NCBI GenBank assembly: GCA_047974415.1
Contig: JBKECH010000118.1
Location: 1 to 50,543, forward strand
DNA: 50,543 nt
DNA from: JBKEAJ01 sp047974415
Lineage (GTDB): Bacteria > Bacteroidota > Bacteroidia > Bacteroidales > Prolixibacteraceae
Direction: 5' to 3'
A program made the position numbers and the translations under genes. Positions 25,683 through 35,434 of this stretch are shown here, one piece after another. Within the stretch, counting starts at the first letter, position 1. Each line of letters starts with the position of its first letter. The notes beneath the pieces are model-generated. The model had not been told where the DNA came from and did not search any database. It saw only the letters and a program-made list of their open reading frames with translations.

Positions 25683-28076
25683 TTAAAATAGATCATCAAA
25701 TTCTCCGTTTTTTTCGTCAAGTGGATCTGCATGGTAATTTTCATCGTCATCACTATTGTCACAAGTATAGGCAGATTCATTGTATCCAGCAGGAATCTTA
25801 AAAGCGTCAGATTTGGAGTAGGCAGTTATTGTAGAGTCTCCTAGAACCTTGTGCATGTATGTTCCCCAGATAGGTAGTGCCATCTCGGCGCCTTGCCCCA
25901 TGGAGATGTCTGGAAATCGGATGCTTCTAAGTTCAGCTCCTGTCCATACACCAGTTACAAGCTTTGGGGTGTAGGCCATGAACCACCCGTCGGCGTGTTT
26001 CTGTGTTGTGCCAGTCTTTGCTCCTATTTCTTCAGTATGATTTCCATAAGGTCTGTTGTATGTTAGTCTTCTTGCGGTTCCTTGTCTTACTACATTTCGC
26101 ATCATTTTTACCATTGTATAAGCAGTATTGGAATCTGTTACTTCGTGAGGTGTTGCCCGGAATGTAGCGAGTGTTTTTCCATTCTTGTCCTCTATGTGAG
26201 AAACAACAATAGGAGTTAGAGCAACGCCTCCGTTAGGGAACATCGTGTATGCACCTGTAAGCTCCATTAACGTAACATCACTAGTGCCTAAAAACATTGA
26301 CGGGACAGGGTCTATATAGGACCGTATACCTGCTCTTTGCATTGTTTCTTTCATTGCTTCTGGCGAGAATTGTTTCATTATCCATGCTGTTATCTGGTTT
26401 ACGGAATTCTCAAGCCCCCATTGCAGGCTTACCATCTCGCCCTGTCTTCCGCCTCCAGAGTTCTTGCATACCCATGTCCTACCATTTGGGAGGATGAATT
26501 CATGAGGTATATTTGGAACTTTTTTGCAAGGTTTAATTCCATTTTGTATGGCCAAGGTATATAAGAATGGCTTTACTGTCGAACCAGGCTGTCTTTTGCC
26601 AAGCGAAACCATGTCGTACATAAAAGAGCTTATGTCAGGACCTCCAACATACGATTTTATGTGTCCTGAAGGTATGTCTATAGATAATAAAGAGCTCCTG
26701 AAATAGCTGAGATAGTGTTTGATGGAGTCTAGTGAGGACATGATTGTGTCAACATTTCCTTGCCAAGTGAAAATCTGCATCGGATGAGGTTGGTTAAATG
26801 CAACTTGTATTTCTTCTTTGTCCTTTTTCTTTTTGCGCAACACTCTATATTTCTCGGTTTTTTTTATCTCTGTCCAGAACAAGTCTTCTGCCATTTTGTC
26901 AGATACATCATTTCCAAAAGGAGGGTTTCTAAATCTCTCTCGGCGTTTGAAAAAAGCAGGTTGTATCACCTCTGACAGGTGGTTTTTAACAGCATCTTCG
27001 GCATATCTCTGCATTCGTGAGTCTACGGTAGTGTGTATCTTTAATCCGTCTTTGTAGATGCTGTATGACTCACCATTAGGCTTTTTATTTTTCTCGCACC
27101 AGCCAAAAAGCGGATTGTTTTCCCACTCATACATATCTTTTTCGTATAGTTCATGTTGCCACGATGCATAGTCATCTAAATCAGGCTTTTTTGCAGTCAT
27201 ATATTTGCGTATATACTCGCGAGCGTATGATGCGATACCGACTTTAAAATCCTCTCTTTTAAAACTTAAGTTCAAAGGAAGTTGTTTTAAAGAGTCGCAG
27301 GTTTCTTCGTCTATATAATCGTATTTTTTCATTTGGTTAAGCACAACGTTTCTACGATTTAATGTTCTTTCAGGAAATCTAACTGGGTTGTATAGGGATG
27401 AGTTTTGTGCCATTCCAACAAACATTGCAGATTGCTCGATTCGCAGTGAATCTGGAGTCATGTCATAATAAATACGAGATGCCGATTTTATACCAACAGC
27501 AAGATTTAGGAAGTCGTACTTGTTTAAGTATAAGGCTATGATTTCGTTTTTTGTATAACTGCGTTCTAGCTTTATAGCTATTACCCACTCTTTAAATTTT
27601 CGCATTATTAATTCGGGAATAGAAGCATTTACTTGCCGGGGGAAAAGCATTTTTGCCAATTGCTGAGAAAGTGTACTTCCTCCTCCTAAGGAGCTGTTTC
27701 CAGTCAGAACTCCTTTTACCACACGGAACAAACTTCTCATGTCGATTCCTGCATGCTCCCTAAATCGGGCGTCCTCGGTTGCAATCAGGGCCTCGACAAG
27801 ACTCTCGGGCAAGTCCTTATATGCCAAAACACTTCTATTCTCACTGTCGATGAAATACTTGCCCAACACATTTCCGTCTTCGGAAATAACCTCGCTTGCT
27901 ATCACGCTTTCAGGGTTCTCAAGCTCCTCAAAAGTGGGTATAAAGCCTAGGGCGCCAATCGAAATGAGTATAAAAAATAAACCTATTGATAGTAAAATAG
28001 AGAAATATATAGTCCATGACTTTATTATATATCTACGGTATTCTTTGCTCAATTTGTTCTTTATTTTCTTCTTCAT
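25683..28076 (-). CDS. Class A penicillin-binding protein (PBP1A-type)
   Basis: The 797-residue inner-membrane enzyme polymerises and cross-links peptidoglycan. After a short cytoplasmic tail and one membrane segment (about residues 20-45), the GT51 glycosyltransferase domain shows EDARFREHAGID and GGSTLSQQLAKMLFPRQ. The transpeptidase domain has SxxK in PGSTVKPF, SxN in ENSVNQ, and KTG in GAKTGTTQ. The C-terminal tail is rich in Asp and Asn. All catalytic motifs are intact. Downstream are the PRiA4-like gene and miaA. The start is divergent from topA across a gap of about 287 bases. Confidence 0.95.
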   Translation of the reverse strand: MKKKIKNKLSKEYRRYIIKSWTIYFSILLSIGLFFILISIGALGFIPTFEELENPESVIASEVISEDGNVLGKYFIDSENRSVLAYKDLPESLVEALIATEDARFREHAGIDMRSLFRVVKGVLTGNSSLGGGSTLSQQLAKMLFPRQVNASIPELIMRKFKEWVIAIKLERSYTKNEIIALYLNKYDFLNLAVGIKSASRIYYDMTPDSLRIEQSAMFVGMAQNSSLYNPVRFPERTLNRRNVVLNQMKKYDYIDEETCDSLKQLPLNLSFKREDFKVGIASYAREYIRKYMTAKKPDLDDYASWQHELYEKDMYEWENNPLFGWCEKNKKPNGESYSIYKDGLKIHTTVDSRMQRYAEDAVKNHLSEVIQPAFFKRRERFRNPPFGNDVSDKMAEDLFWTEIKKTEKYRVLRKKKKDKEEIQVAFNQPHPMQIFTWQGNVDTIMSSLDSIKHYLSYFRSSLLSIDIPSGHIKSYVGGPDISSFMYDMVSLGKRQPGSTVKPFLYTLAIQNGIKPCKKVPNIPHEFILPNGRTWVCKNSGGGRQGEMVSLQWGLENSVNQITAWIMKQFSPEAMKETMQRAGIRSYIDPVPSMFLGTSDVTLMELTGAYTMFPNGGVALTPIVVSHIEDKNGKTLATFRATPHEVTDSNTAYTMVKMMRNVVRQGTARRLTYNRPYGNHTEEIGAKTGTTQKHADGWFMAYTPKLVTGVWTGAELRSIRFPDISMGQGAEMALPIWGTYMHKVLGDSTITAYSKSDAFKIPAGYNESAYTCDNSDDDENYHADPLDEKNGEFDDLF

Positions 28077-28115
28077 GCTAGTCTAATTTGTGCTTTTACA
28101 GATAAAACAGTGATG

Positions 28116-28123
28116 CAAAAATA
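28116..28123 (-). promoter_or_regulatory. -7 promoter element upstream of PBP1A
   Basis: On the minus strand the sequence is TATTTTTG, fitting TAnnTTTG, 40 bases before the PBP1A start. No convincing -33 TTG is visible. The rest of the gap up to topA at 28364 shows nothing further. Confidence 0.35.
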
Positions 28124-28363
28124 AGTATTACTATTCACTTATTGAACATTTGAATATTTTTATTAGAATCTGCTAAGTAACTTGGAAACTTATAGTGAAG
28201 TATTGCAAAAAAACAATTTGACGGCAGGCGTAGTTACCTTCTTTATTATCAGTTTTATATGAATAGTTTGGGGTTTGAATGTTGATTAAATAGGATAAGC
28301 TAGTTTGCGAGGTTTTGTACATTTTTGTTCCTTTGTGCTAATATTAATCATTGTATCTTGTTT

Positions 28364-30712
28364 ATGCCTAGTAATTTGGTTATAGTAGAGTCGCCTGCTA
28401 AGGCTAAGACCATAGAAACTTTCTTGGGGAAGGATTTTGAGGTTGTGTCTAGTTATGGTCATATAAGGGATCTTGAAAAGAAAGATTTCGGTGTTGACTT
28501 AAAAAATAATTATAATCCTCGATATGTTGTTTCCGAGGATAAGAAAAATGTGGTGAGGGAGCTAAAGAAGAAAGTGAAAACAGCAGACATTGTGTGGCTG
28601 GCTTCCGATGAAGACCGCGAGGGAGAGGCAATTGCATGGCATTTAGCAGAGGCTTTAGACGTAGATAAATCCAAGGCAAAAAGAATAGTATTTCACGAAA
28701 TTACAAAGACTGCTATACACAAAGCAATAGAAAATCCTAGAGATATTGATAAAAATCTTGTTGATGCACAGCAGGCTAGAAGGGTACTAGACCGGATGGT
28801 GGGTTTCGAAGTGTCGCCAGTCCTTTGGAGAAAAGTGCAACCTTCGTTGTCGGCAGGTCGTGTACAATCAGTTGCTGTTCGTCTGATTGTTGAGCGAGAA
28901 AGAGAGATAATGGACTTCGACTCGACATCTGCATATAGGGTATTTGCCAGTTTCTTATTAAATGATTCCAAAAAAACTCTTGATGCAGTACTTAATATTC
29001 GTTTCAAAACTGTAAGCGATGCAGAAGCTTTTTTGGAGAAATGTAAAAAAGCAAAATTCTCTGTCGAGAGTGTAGAGAAAAAGCCTTTGAGACGCTCTCC
29101 AGCAGCACCATTCACAACGTCAACATTGCAACAGGAGGCTAGTCGAAAGTTAGGATTCTCCGTTTCTCAAACTATGAGTATTGCCCAAAAACTTTACGAG
29201 GCTGGAAAAATTACATACATGAGGACGGATTCTGTAAACCTGTCCGACTTAGCATTGGATGCTGCAAAAAAATATATCTTGGAAAAGTACGGAGAGAGGT
29301 ATCTGAAAATCCGAAAATATACAACCAAGACTAAAGGAGCACAGGAAGCGCACGAAGCAATTCGTCCAACATATATGGACAAGAAAACTTGTGGGGGGAC
29401 AGCTCAGGAAAAAAAACTATACGAGCTAATTTGGAAAAGAACTATCGCATCTCAGATTAGCGATGCGGAGCTAGAAAAAACAACAATAAGCGTAAAGCTA
29501 GACAACGAAAAGAATAAATTTATTGCATCTGGTGAAGTTGTAAAATTCGACGGTTTCTTAAATGTATATATCGAATCTTCAGATGATGACAATGAAACAG
29601 AAGAAACCGATGGACTTCTACCCCCATTAAAAAAAGGTGAAACTCTGGAGCTGAACAATGCCGAAGCTGTAGAAAAATATTCCCAAAAACCACCCCGGTA
29701 TACCGAAGCCAGCTTGGTAAAAAAACTAGAAGAGCAAGGGATAGGTAGGCCGTCAACCTACGCTCCAACAATAAGCACCATCCAAAATCGCAGCTATGTA
29801 ACAAAAGAAGATCGCGAACCTTCCGTGAGAGAAGTCAATGTTCTTAAGCTGGATATGAACAAAAAGGAAATAAAAAAGTCGAAGAAGAAAGAAAACTATG
29901 GAGCGGAAAAGGCAAAGCTATTTCCAACCGACATAGGAATGGTGGTAAACGACTTCCTTGTAGAACATTTTAGTAGAATTATGGAGTATAGTTTCACGGC
30001 AATGGTTGAGAAGCATCTTGACGAGGTTGCAGAGGGAACAAAGCAGTGGCAGAAAATGATAGACGCATTCTATAAACCCTTTCATAAAAGCGTAGAAGAA
30101 GCCTTAGAAAATTCTGGGCGTGCTACAGGCGAACGAATATTGGGAGAAGACCCGAATACAGGTAAGTCTGTATCTGTGAAAATTGGTCGCTATGGAGCAT
30201 ATGCACAGCTAGGCGAAGGGGGCGAAGAAGTGGAAGAAAAACCAATCTTCGCCAAATTGCGAAATGGACAACATATAGAAACCATAACCCTGACGGAAGC
30301 ATTAGACCTATTTAAACTACCTAGAAATCTAGGAGATTATGAAGAGAAGCTTGTAACCGTAGGGCTGGGAAGATTTGGACCTTTCGTAAGGCACGATAAT
30401 AAGTTCGTGTCCTTAGAAAAGGATGTTGACGACCCATTGACAATAACTCTTGATAGAGCGGTGGAATTAATTGAAAAAAAGAGAGAAAAAGATAGAAAAG
30501 CATTAATAAAGACCTTTCAAGACGGCGATGATGAAATTAGAATCCTCGAAGGACGATGGGGGCCATATATCTCATTTAATAAAAATAATTATAAAATTCC
30601 CAAAACGCAAGACCCTAGCGAGTTGACCCTGGAAATGTGTAAAGAAATAATTAAAGAAGCACCAAAAAAGAAAGCCTCAGTAAAAAAGAAGTCAACAACA
30701 AAGAAAAAATAG
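28364..30712 (+). CDS. topA: DNA topoisomerase I
   Basis: The 782-residue type IA enzyme relaxes negative supercoils. It starts MPSNLVIVESPAKAKTIE (Toprim domain, with SDEDREGEAIAWHL near residue 81). The active-site Tyr is in ITYMRTDSVNL near residue 285, and LEEQGIGRPSTYAPTISTI is near residue 457. Bacteroidota-type C-terminal repeats (GRYGAYAQLGEG, LGRFGPFVRH, RWGPYISFNKNNYKIP) replace zinc fingers, and the tail is Lys-rich. An in-frame ATG at 28325 would add 13 atypical residues. The next gene begins 10 bases downstream. Confidence 0.97.
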   Translation: MPSNLVIVESPAKAKTIETFLGKDFEVVSSYGHIRDLEKKDFGVDLKNNYNPRYVVSEDKKNVVRELKKKVKTADIVWLASDEDREGEAIAWHLAEALDVDKSKAKRIVFHEITKTAIHKAIENPRDIDKNLVDAQQARRVLDRMVGFEVSPVLWRKVQPSLSAGRVQSVAVRLIVEREREIMDFDSTSAYRVFASFLLNDSKKTLDAVLNIRFKTVSDAEAFLEKCKKAKFSVESVEKKPLRRSPAAPFTTSTLQQEASRKLGFSVSQTMSIAQKLYEAGKITYMRTDSVNLSDLALDAAKKYILEKYGERYLKIRKYTTKTKGAQEAHEAIRPTYMDKKTCGGTAQEKKLYELIWKRTIASQISDAELEKTTISVKLDNEKNKFIASGEVVKFDGFLNVYIESSDDDNETEETDGLLPPLKKGETLELNNAEAVEKYSQKPPRYTEASLVKKLEEQGIGRPSTYAPTISTIQNRSYVTKEDREPSVREVNVLKLDMNKKEIKKSKKKENYGAEKAKLFPTDIGMVVNDFLVEHFSRIMEYSFTAMVEKHLDEVAEGTKQWQKMIDAFYKPFHKSVEEALENSGRATGERILGEDPNTGKSVSVKIGRYGAYAQLGEGGEEVEEKPIFAKLRNGQHIETITLTEALDLFKLPRNLGDYEEKLVTVGLGRFGPFVRHDNKFVSLEKDVDDPLTITLDRAVELIEKKREKDRKALIKTFQDGDDEIRILEGRWGPYISFNKNNYKIPKTQDPSELTLEMCKEIIKEAPKKKASVKKKSTTKKK

Positions 30713-30722
30713 TATATAGTAA

Positions 30723-31883
30723 ATGGAATTAAGTCTTTATTTTGATAAAACCTCGGTCTTGGAAGAAATTGAACACTCTCAAGAACATACTTTTGCAAGC
30801 AATGTAGTGTTTGCAGAAGAAGACAATGTACTTGTAGGTGTAGATATCGTCATTATGGGTGTTTGCGAAGATCGAAATTCTATAACTAAAGGAAGTGCTG
30901 GTAGTCCTGACCATATAAGAAAAGAACTGTATAAGCTTACAAGTATAAACGGATTCCATATCGCAGACCTTGGGAATTTGAAAATTGGTAAAACAATCGA
31001 GGATACATATGTGGCATTGAGCGAAGTGCTTAGTAGTCTAGACTTCTTGGGAGCTACTTCAATAATACTAGGTGGAAGTCAGGACTTAATACTAGCAGTG
31101 CTTGATGGTTTAAACAAAAGTAGGAAAAAAGAACAAATTAAATTTGTTAATATTGATAGCACATTAGATATAAAAGATAAAAAGGTAAAATCGATAAATG
31201 CTCATAACTTTTTGGGAAGAGCATATAGAGAGAAAACGATAGATATAGCAAATCTTGCCTATCAAAAACATCTTTGCCTATCGAAAGATAAATATGCCAA
31301 AAACATTATCGAAAACATCAGCCTAGGGGAGCTTCGAGATGATTTTATGCTAGACGCCGAACCAGTGCTTAGAGAAGCTGATGTAGTAGGTGTTGATGTT
31401 GGAGTACTCAAAGCATCGGAGTTTCCTGCCCTTGAAAAACCCAATGCAAATGGACTTAATAGCGAGGAACTATGCAAACTGATGGTGTTCTCGGGCGTAT
31501 CCCCGAAGGTTTCGTGTGTTGGATTTTTTAACTATTTGCCTGAGCATGATAATCGTAATATCAGTTCATTCCTGTTGGCGCAGGCCGTTTGGTACTTTTG
31601 CGACTCTTTTATGTACCGAGTAGACGAACATCCTAGCAATACCGAAGATTTGTTTAAGAAATATATTGTGTCCATCGAAGATACGGGCATTGTCTCAACG
31701 TTTTATCAAAGTGAAGTGACAGGCAGATTTTGGGTTGATGTAGCAACGGATGTAAATAATACCTGGCATAATGAAGAACACAAGTTTGTACCATGCACAG
31801 ATTTCGATTTTGAAGAAGCTAATAAAGGAAAAGTATCGCCAAGGCTTTTTTATAATCTGACTAAGGATTCCGAGCAAACATAA
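30723..31883 (+). CDS. Arginase/formimidoylglutamase-fold protein lacking metal ligands
   Basis: The 386-residue protein has the ureohydrolase layout: MGVCEDRNS near residue 45, a GSAGSPDHIRKELYKL substrate-loop-like segment near 58, and the three ligand motifs in order. All are altered: GGDH reads GGSQ (117-120), DAHxD reads DSTLD (145-149), and DxDxxDP reads DVGVLKA. With the metal-binding histidines gone, classical Mn-dependent hydrolysis is unlikely, so it may be a structural or regulatory pseudoenzyme. It lies 10 bases after topA and about 180 bases ahead of the T9SS operon. Related genes sit beside gldK in other Bacteroidota, which hints at a T9SS link. Confidence 0.75.
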   Translation: MELSLYFDKTSVLEEIEHSQEHTFASNVVFAEEDNVLVGVDIVIMGVCEDRNSITKGSAGSPDHIRKELYKLTSINGFHIADLGNLKIGKTIEDTYVALSEVLSSLDFLGATSIILGGSQDLILAVLDGLNKSRKKEQIKFVNIDSTLDIKDKKVKSINAHNFLGRAYREKTIDIANLAYQKHLCLSKDKYAKNIIENISLGELRDDFMLDAEPVLREADVVGVDVGVLKASEFPALEKPNANGLNSEELCKLMVFSGVSPKVSCVGFFNYLPEHDNRNISSFLLAQAVWYFCDSFMYRVDEHPSNTEDLFKKYIVSIEDTGIVSTFYQSEVTGRFWVDVATDVNNTWHNEEHKFVPCTDFDFEEANKGKVSPRLFYNLTKDSEQT

Positions 31884-31931
31884 AACGAGCCAGAGGTGCA
31901 AGCTCTAACGCAAGATAATGATTATGATGGC

Positions 31932-31990
31932 GAGAGACATGTGACAATTAAAAACAAAATATAAGTACATGAAAATATATTTTTCATAGA
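31932..31990 (+). repeat. Dispersed intergenic repeat R, copy 3 (left part)
   Basis: The first ~40 bases match 16132-16175, including an uninterrupted gacaattaaaaacaaaatat block. The right part of the repeat is not recognisable. A small hairpin, atgaaaatatatttttcat, follows. It lies directly upstream of the T9SS operon, so it occupies that operon's leader or promoter region. Confidence 0.5.
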
Positions 31991-32062
31991 TTGTAAAATA
32001 AAATAAAAAAATACACGTTCCTCAAGAAGATGCTGAAAAGTTGTCTATATATATGTTATTGG

Positions 32063-33022
32063 ATGAAAACAAGTCCAGTCAGAAGATTAATAGTCTCAGG
32101 TATTTTGTTTTGCCTAGGGAGTGGTTTGTTATTCGCACAGACCGATCCCCTAGTAACGCAGTATATGTTCAATAAATATGCTATTAACTCGGCGTTTGCA
32201 GGGAGTAGCAAAGATTTGAACATCGTGTCAAACAATAGATTTCAGTGGACGGGATTGGATGGAGCTCCAAAAACGTATCAGCTAAATGCTGAAACGGTGC
32301 TGAATGCATTTAATACAGACTGGGGAGTAGGATTAAAAGTTATTAATGATGAAATAGGTTTTTTTAATAATATTACATACGGTTTTGGTATTTCAAAGCC
32401 CATTAAAGCTAGGTTTGGGAATGTGCGCATTGGTTTAGGAATGAACTTTATAAACTCTAAGTTAAATGGAGATTGGCAGATTCCTGAAGGAGATAATTTT
32501 GCTGGGAGTTCGTCCGACCCCCTGATACCACAGGGAGAGCAAACTCAAATAACTCCAGATTTTGACCTTGGTGTTTATGTCGAAAATTCAAAATACTATG
32601 CAGGGCTTTCTGTCAATCATTTGTTCGCTCCAGAAGTGAAATATAAAGGTTATGAAAGTAGCTATTTCTTAGCTAGGCACATATATCTCATGGGGGGAAT
32701 GAATTTTGAAACAAACAATCCCCTTATTCTGATAAAACCAGCTATCTTTGTAAAAACAGATATGGCAGATGTTCAGTTAGATTTGAACACAATAGTAGAA
32801 TATGATCAACAATTTTGGGGCGGACTTACATATAGGACAGGAAGCTCAGTCTCGCTACTAGTGGGGGTCGAGTTGTTCTCGGGCTTGAAAGTGGGGTATT
32901 CTTATGATATTGATTTAGGTAGGTTTATGAGCTTTGGAGGCTCGCATGAGGTGTATCTGTCTTATGCGATGAGGCTTATTAAGCAAGGTAAAAAGAATTA
33001 TAAAAGTGTTAGGCATTTATGA
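32063..33022 (+). CDS. porP: PorP/SprF-family outer-membrane protein of the T9SS
   Basis: The 319-residue protein has a signal peptide ending LLFAQ, then the family N-terminus TDPLVTQYMFNKYAINSAFAGSS. It continues as beta strands (WGVGLKVINDEIGFFNNITYGFGI and similar) typical of the PorP/SprF barrel, which in this system works with the cell-surface anchoring and secretion machinery. The ATG at 32063 gives a proper signal peptide; the one at 32030 adds eleven residues that spoil it. Its stop overlaps the gldK start by four bases, so it is the first gene of the T9SS operon. Confidence 0.9.
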   Translation: MKTSPVRRLIVSGILFCLGSGLLFAQTDPLVTQYMFNKYAINSAFAGSSKDLNIVSNNRFQWTGLDGAPKTYQLNAETVLNAFNTDWGVGLKVINDEIGFFNNITYGFGISKPIKARFGNVRIGLGMNFINSKLNGDWQIPEGDNFAGSSSDPLIPQGEQTQITPDFDLGVYVENSKYYAGLSVNHLFAPEVKYKGYESSYFLARHIYLMGGMNFETNNPLILIKPAIFVKTDMADVQLDLNTIVEYDQQFWGGLTYRTGSSVSLLVGVELFSGLKVGYSYDIDLGRFMSFGGSHEVYLSYAMRLIKQGKKNYKSVRHL

Positions 33023-34407
33023 AAAGTATGAAAAATAATATATGTGTCGTATTTATGCTCATAGCATCCTCGGCAATCCTATTTGTTGGATGCTCAAAGT
33101 TAGGTCTAGGAGGAGGAAATAATAACGGCGAACTAGTTGGATATAGAAAAGGAGGTAAATATTCCGAGATTAAACCACTAGGAATGCAGATGGTTAACAG
33201 AGGGAGTTTTAGAATAGGAACAAACGACCAAGACCCAAATGCCCGATTCGTCCCTAACAAAACAGTGACAGTAGATGCCTTCTGGATTGACGAAACAGAA
33301 ATAACAAATAATGAGTATAGACAATTTGTTGAATGGGTCAAAGAAAAAATGGCTAGACAGACATTAGGGAAACAATACCCCGAATTTCTAATCACAGAAG
33401 ACGATGATGGAAATCCAATAGACCCACCATTAATCAACTGGGATGAAGAACTAGATATGAACGACCCAGAGATATTCAACTCCCTCGAAGAAATGCATTA
33501 TCCCGAGCAAGACAGAATTGGAGGGGTCGCAGAAATCGACCCTCGGGGTCTTGTGTATACATATTATTGGTTTGACTATAGACAAGCCGCAAAAGTATCT
33601 AGAACTTACGACCCTGAAACGAAAACTTACAAAGGCTCTATAGTAAATCAAGAAGGAGAACTTGTCCCAGTTGAAGGTAGACGCTCTTTTATTTTCGAAC
33701 AAGCAGTGGCAGTATACCCCGACACCCTATGTTGGATTCGAGATTACGATTATTCATACAACGAGCCTTGGGTTATGATGTATTTTTCGCACCCCGGATT
33801 TGACGATTATCCTGTTGTTGGAGTTTCATGGAAGCAGGCAAAAGCCTTCTGTAAGTGGAGAACGGAATTGATGAACCAGCATATGATGGACATGAGAAAG
33901 GCAGCAGTACAAGAATATAGACTCCCCTCAGAAGCAGAATGGGAATATGCAGCAAGAGGCGGATTGAACCTCTCTAAATATCCGTGGGGAGGATATTATG
34001 CAAGAAACAAAAAAGGAGAACTGCTCGCAAATTTCAAGCCCTTAAGAGGAGACTACACAGCAGATAATGCCATGATGACAATTGAAGTCGCCTCTTATGA
34101 CAAAAATGATTTCGGACTATACGACATGGCTGGAAACGTGGCGGAATGGACAGAAAGCGCTTATGATGAGGCAGCTTATAACTATATTAATGACCTAAAT
34201 CCAACTTTCTATTATGATGCCAAACCAGACGATCCTCCTGCAATGAAACGTAAAGTTATTAGAGGAGGCTCGTGGAAAGACGACGCAAACTACATACAAG
34301 TATCCACTAGGGACTATGAATATCAGGACACAACAAGGTCGTTCGTCGGGTTTAGGTGTGTGAAATCGTCGCTGGGAGGAGAATTTAAAGATGATAAAAG
34401 AAAATAA
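33019..34407 (+). CDS. gldK: T9SS ring lipoprotein GldK (PorK)
   Basis: The 462-residue lipoprotein has a signal ending LFVGC. It forms, with GldN, the periplasmic ring under the outer membrane. It has the formylglycine-generating-enzyme/SUMF1 fold: FWIDETEITNNEYRQFV near residue 94, VVGVSWKQAKAFCKWR near 264, YRLPSEAEWEYAARGG near 302, and VIRGGSWKD to FVGFRCVKS at the end. The paired cysteines of true formylglycine enzymes are not apparent, as in GldK generally. It is coupled to porP by an ATGA overlap and followed by gldL after 15 bases. A second gldK lies at 38099. Confidence 0.95.
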   Translation: MKSMKNNICVVFMLIASSAILFVGCSKLGLGGGNNNGELVGYRKGGKYSEIKPLGMQMVNRGSFRIGTNDQDPNARFVPNKTVTVDAFWIDETEITNNEYRQFVEWVKEKMARQTLGKQYPEFLITEDDDGNPIDPPLINWDEELDMNDPEIFNSLEEMHYPEQDRIGGVAEIDPRGLVYTYYWFDYRQAAKVSRTYDPETKTYKGSIVNQEGELVPVEGRRSFIFEQAVAVYPDTLCWIRDYDYSYNEPWVMMYFSHPGFDDYPVVGVSWKQAKAFCKWRTELMNQHMMDMRKAAVQEYRLPSEAEWEYAARGGLNLSKYPWGGYYARNKKGELLANFKPLRGDYTADNAMMTIEVASYDKNDFGLYDMAGNVAEWTESAYDEAAYNYINDLNPTFYYDAKPDDPPAMKRKVIRGGSWKDDANYIQVSTRDYEYQDTTRSFVGFRCVKSSLGGEFKDDKRK

Positions 34408-34422
34408 TAAATTATAATCAAT

Positions 34423-35403
34423 ATGGAAATGGCAAAAAAAAGTGGTTTTTTTCACTCTAAAGCGTGGCAAAATATTAGTGGTGTCATATATGGAGTAGGA
34501 GCAGCGTTTGTAATTATAGGCGCATTGTTTAAGTTGCAACACTTGGAGGGAGCTGGGACAATGCTTGCAATCGGACTTATTACAGAAGCGGTAATATTCA
34601 TATTGAGTATATTCGAGCCACACATAGAACAACCCGACTGGACCAGGGTGTTTCCCATGTTATCGGGCGAGTACGACGAATCGGGCAACAATGCAGTGAA
34701 CTTCTCACTCTCGGGAGCTGTTGCAACACCTCCTACAGCTACAGCAGCTGCTGGAAGTGTACACTCGGTATTTGATGAGGCAGGAATCACTTCGGAGTCT
34801 CTAGAAAAATTAAGAGTGAGTTTTGAACGATTACACTCAATCTCTAACTCATTGGGAGATATATCTCAGGCCACTGTTGCTACTGATATGTACGTAAATA
34901 AGCTCAACTCAGCATCAGATACAATGGATGTATTCTCTCAAATAAATAAAAAAGCAGTACAAAGTATAGACTCAGCTATGGGTAAACTTGTTAGTTCGTA
35001 TGACAATACAACCCTTGAAATAACAAGCTCTGGGAAAGCCTTTACAACTCAACTAAATGATGCCAATAACCGACTAAATACAACTTACGTTGGAATGATA
35101 GACGAACTGAATAAAGAAATCAATACAGTGTCGTCAAATACAGGGAAGTATAACAAAGGAATGGCTACATTGGCGGACAATATTGGAGAGTTGAACGCAT
35201 CTATTGGAACACAGTTGAAATCGACTGTCGAACAGCTTAGCATGGCTTCGAACTTCTCTGAGCAACTAGCCGAAATGAATGAGATGATTGCCTCTTCCAT
35301 AGACGAAGTACGAAAGTACAAGGAACAAAGTGCAAAACTTAATCAAAATATGGAGGAACTAAACAAGTTCTATGGCAAGATGCTTAGCGCCATTAAAGCC
35401 TAA
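34423..35403 (+). CDS. gldL: T9SS motor protein GldL (PorL)
   Basis: The inner-membrane protein forms the proton-driven motor with GldM. Two N-terminal membrane helices (about residues 18-37 and 46-64) are separated by FKLQHLEGAG, and the second carries the conserved glutamate in LITEAVIFIL that is essential in studied homologues. A linker and a long cytoplasmic coiled-coil-like region (about 120-326) follow. The start may be 34423 or 34429 (MAKKSGFF); the difference is two residues. gldM follows after 31 bases. Confidence 0.95.
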   Translation: MEMAKKSGFFHSKAWQNISGVIYGVGAAFVIIGALFKLQHLEGAGTMLAIGLITEAVIFILSIFEPHIEQPDWTRVFPMLSGEYDESGNNAVNFSLSGAVATPPTATAAAGSVHSVFDEAGITSESLEKLRVSFERLHSISNSLGDISQATVATDMYVNKLNSASDTMDVFSQINKKAVQSIDSAMGKLVSSYDNTTLEITSSGKAFTTQLNDANNRLNTTYVGMIDELNKEINTVSSNTGKYNKGMATLADNIGELNASIGTQLKSTVEQLSMASNFSEQLAEMNEMIASSIDEVRKYKEQSAKLNQNMEELNKFYGKMLSAIKA

Positions 35404-35434
35404 TGAAAACACAATAAATTAATAGAGATTAGGT

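Noticed and set aside
33019..34407. GldK as an active formylglycine-generating enzyme for the two sulfatases
   Set aside because: It has the fold, but the paired active-site cysteines near the C-terminus are not apparent, and its place in the T9SS operon explains it.
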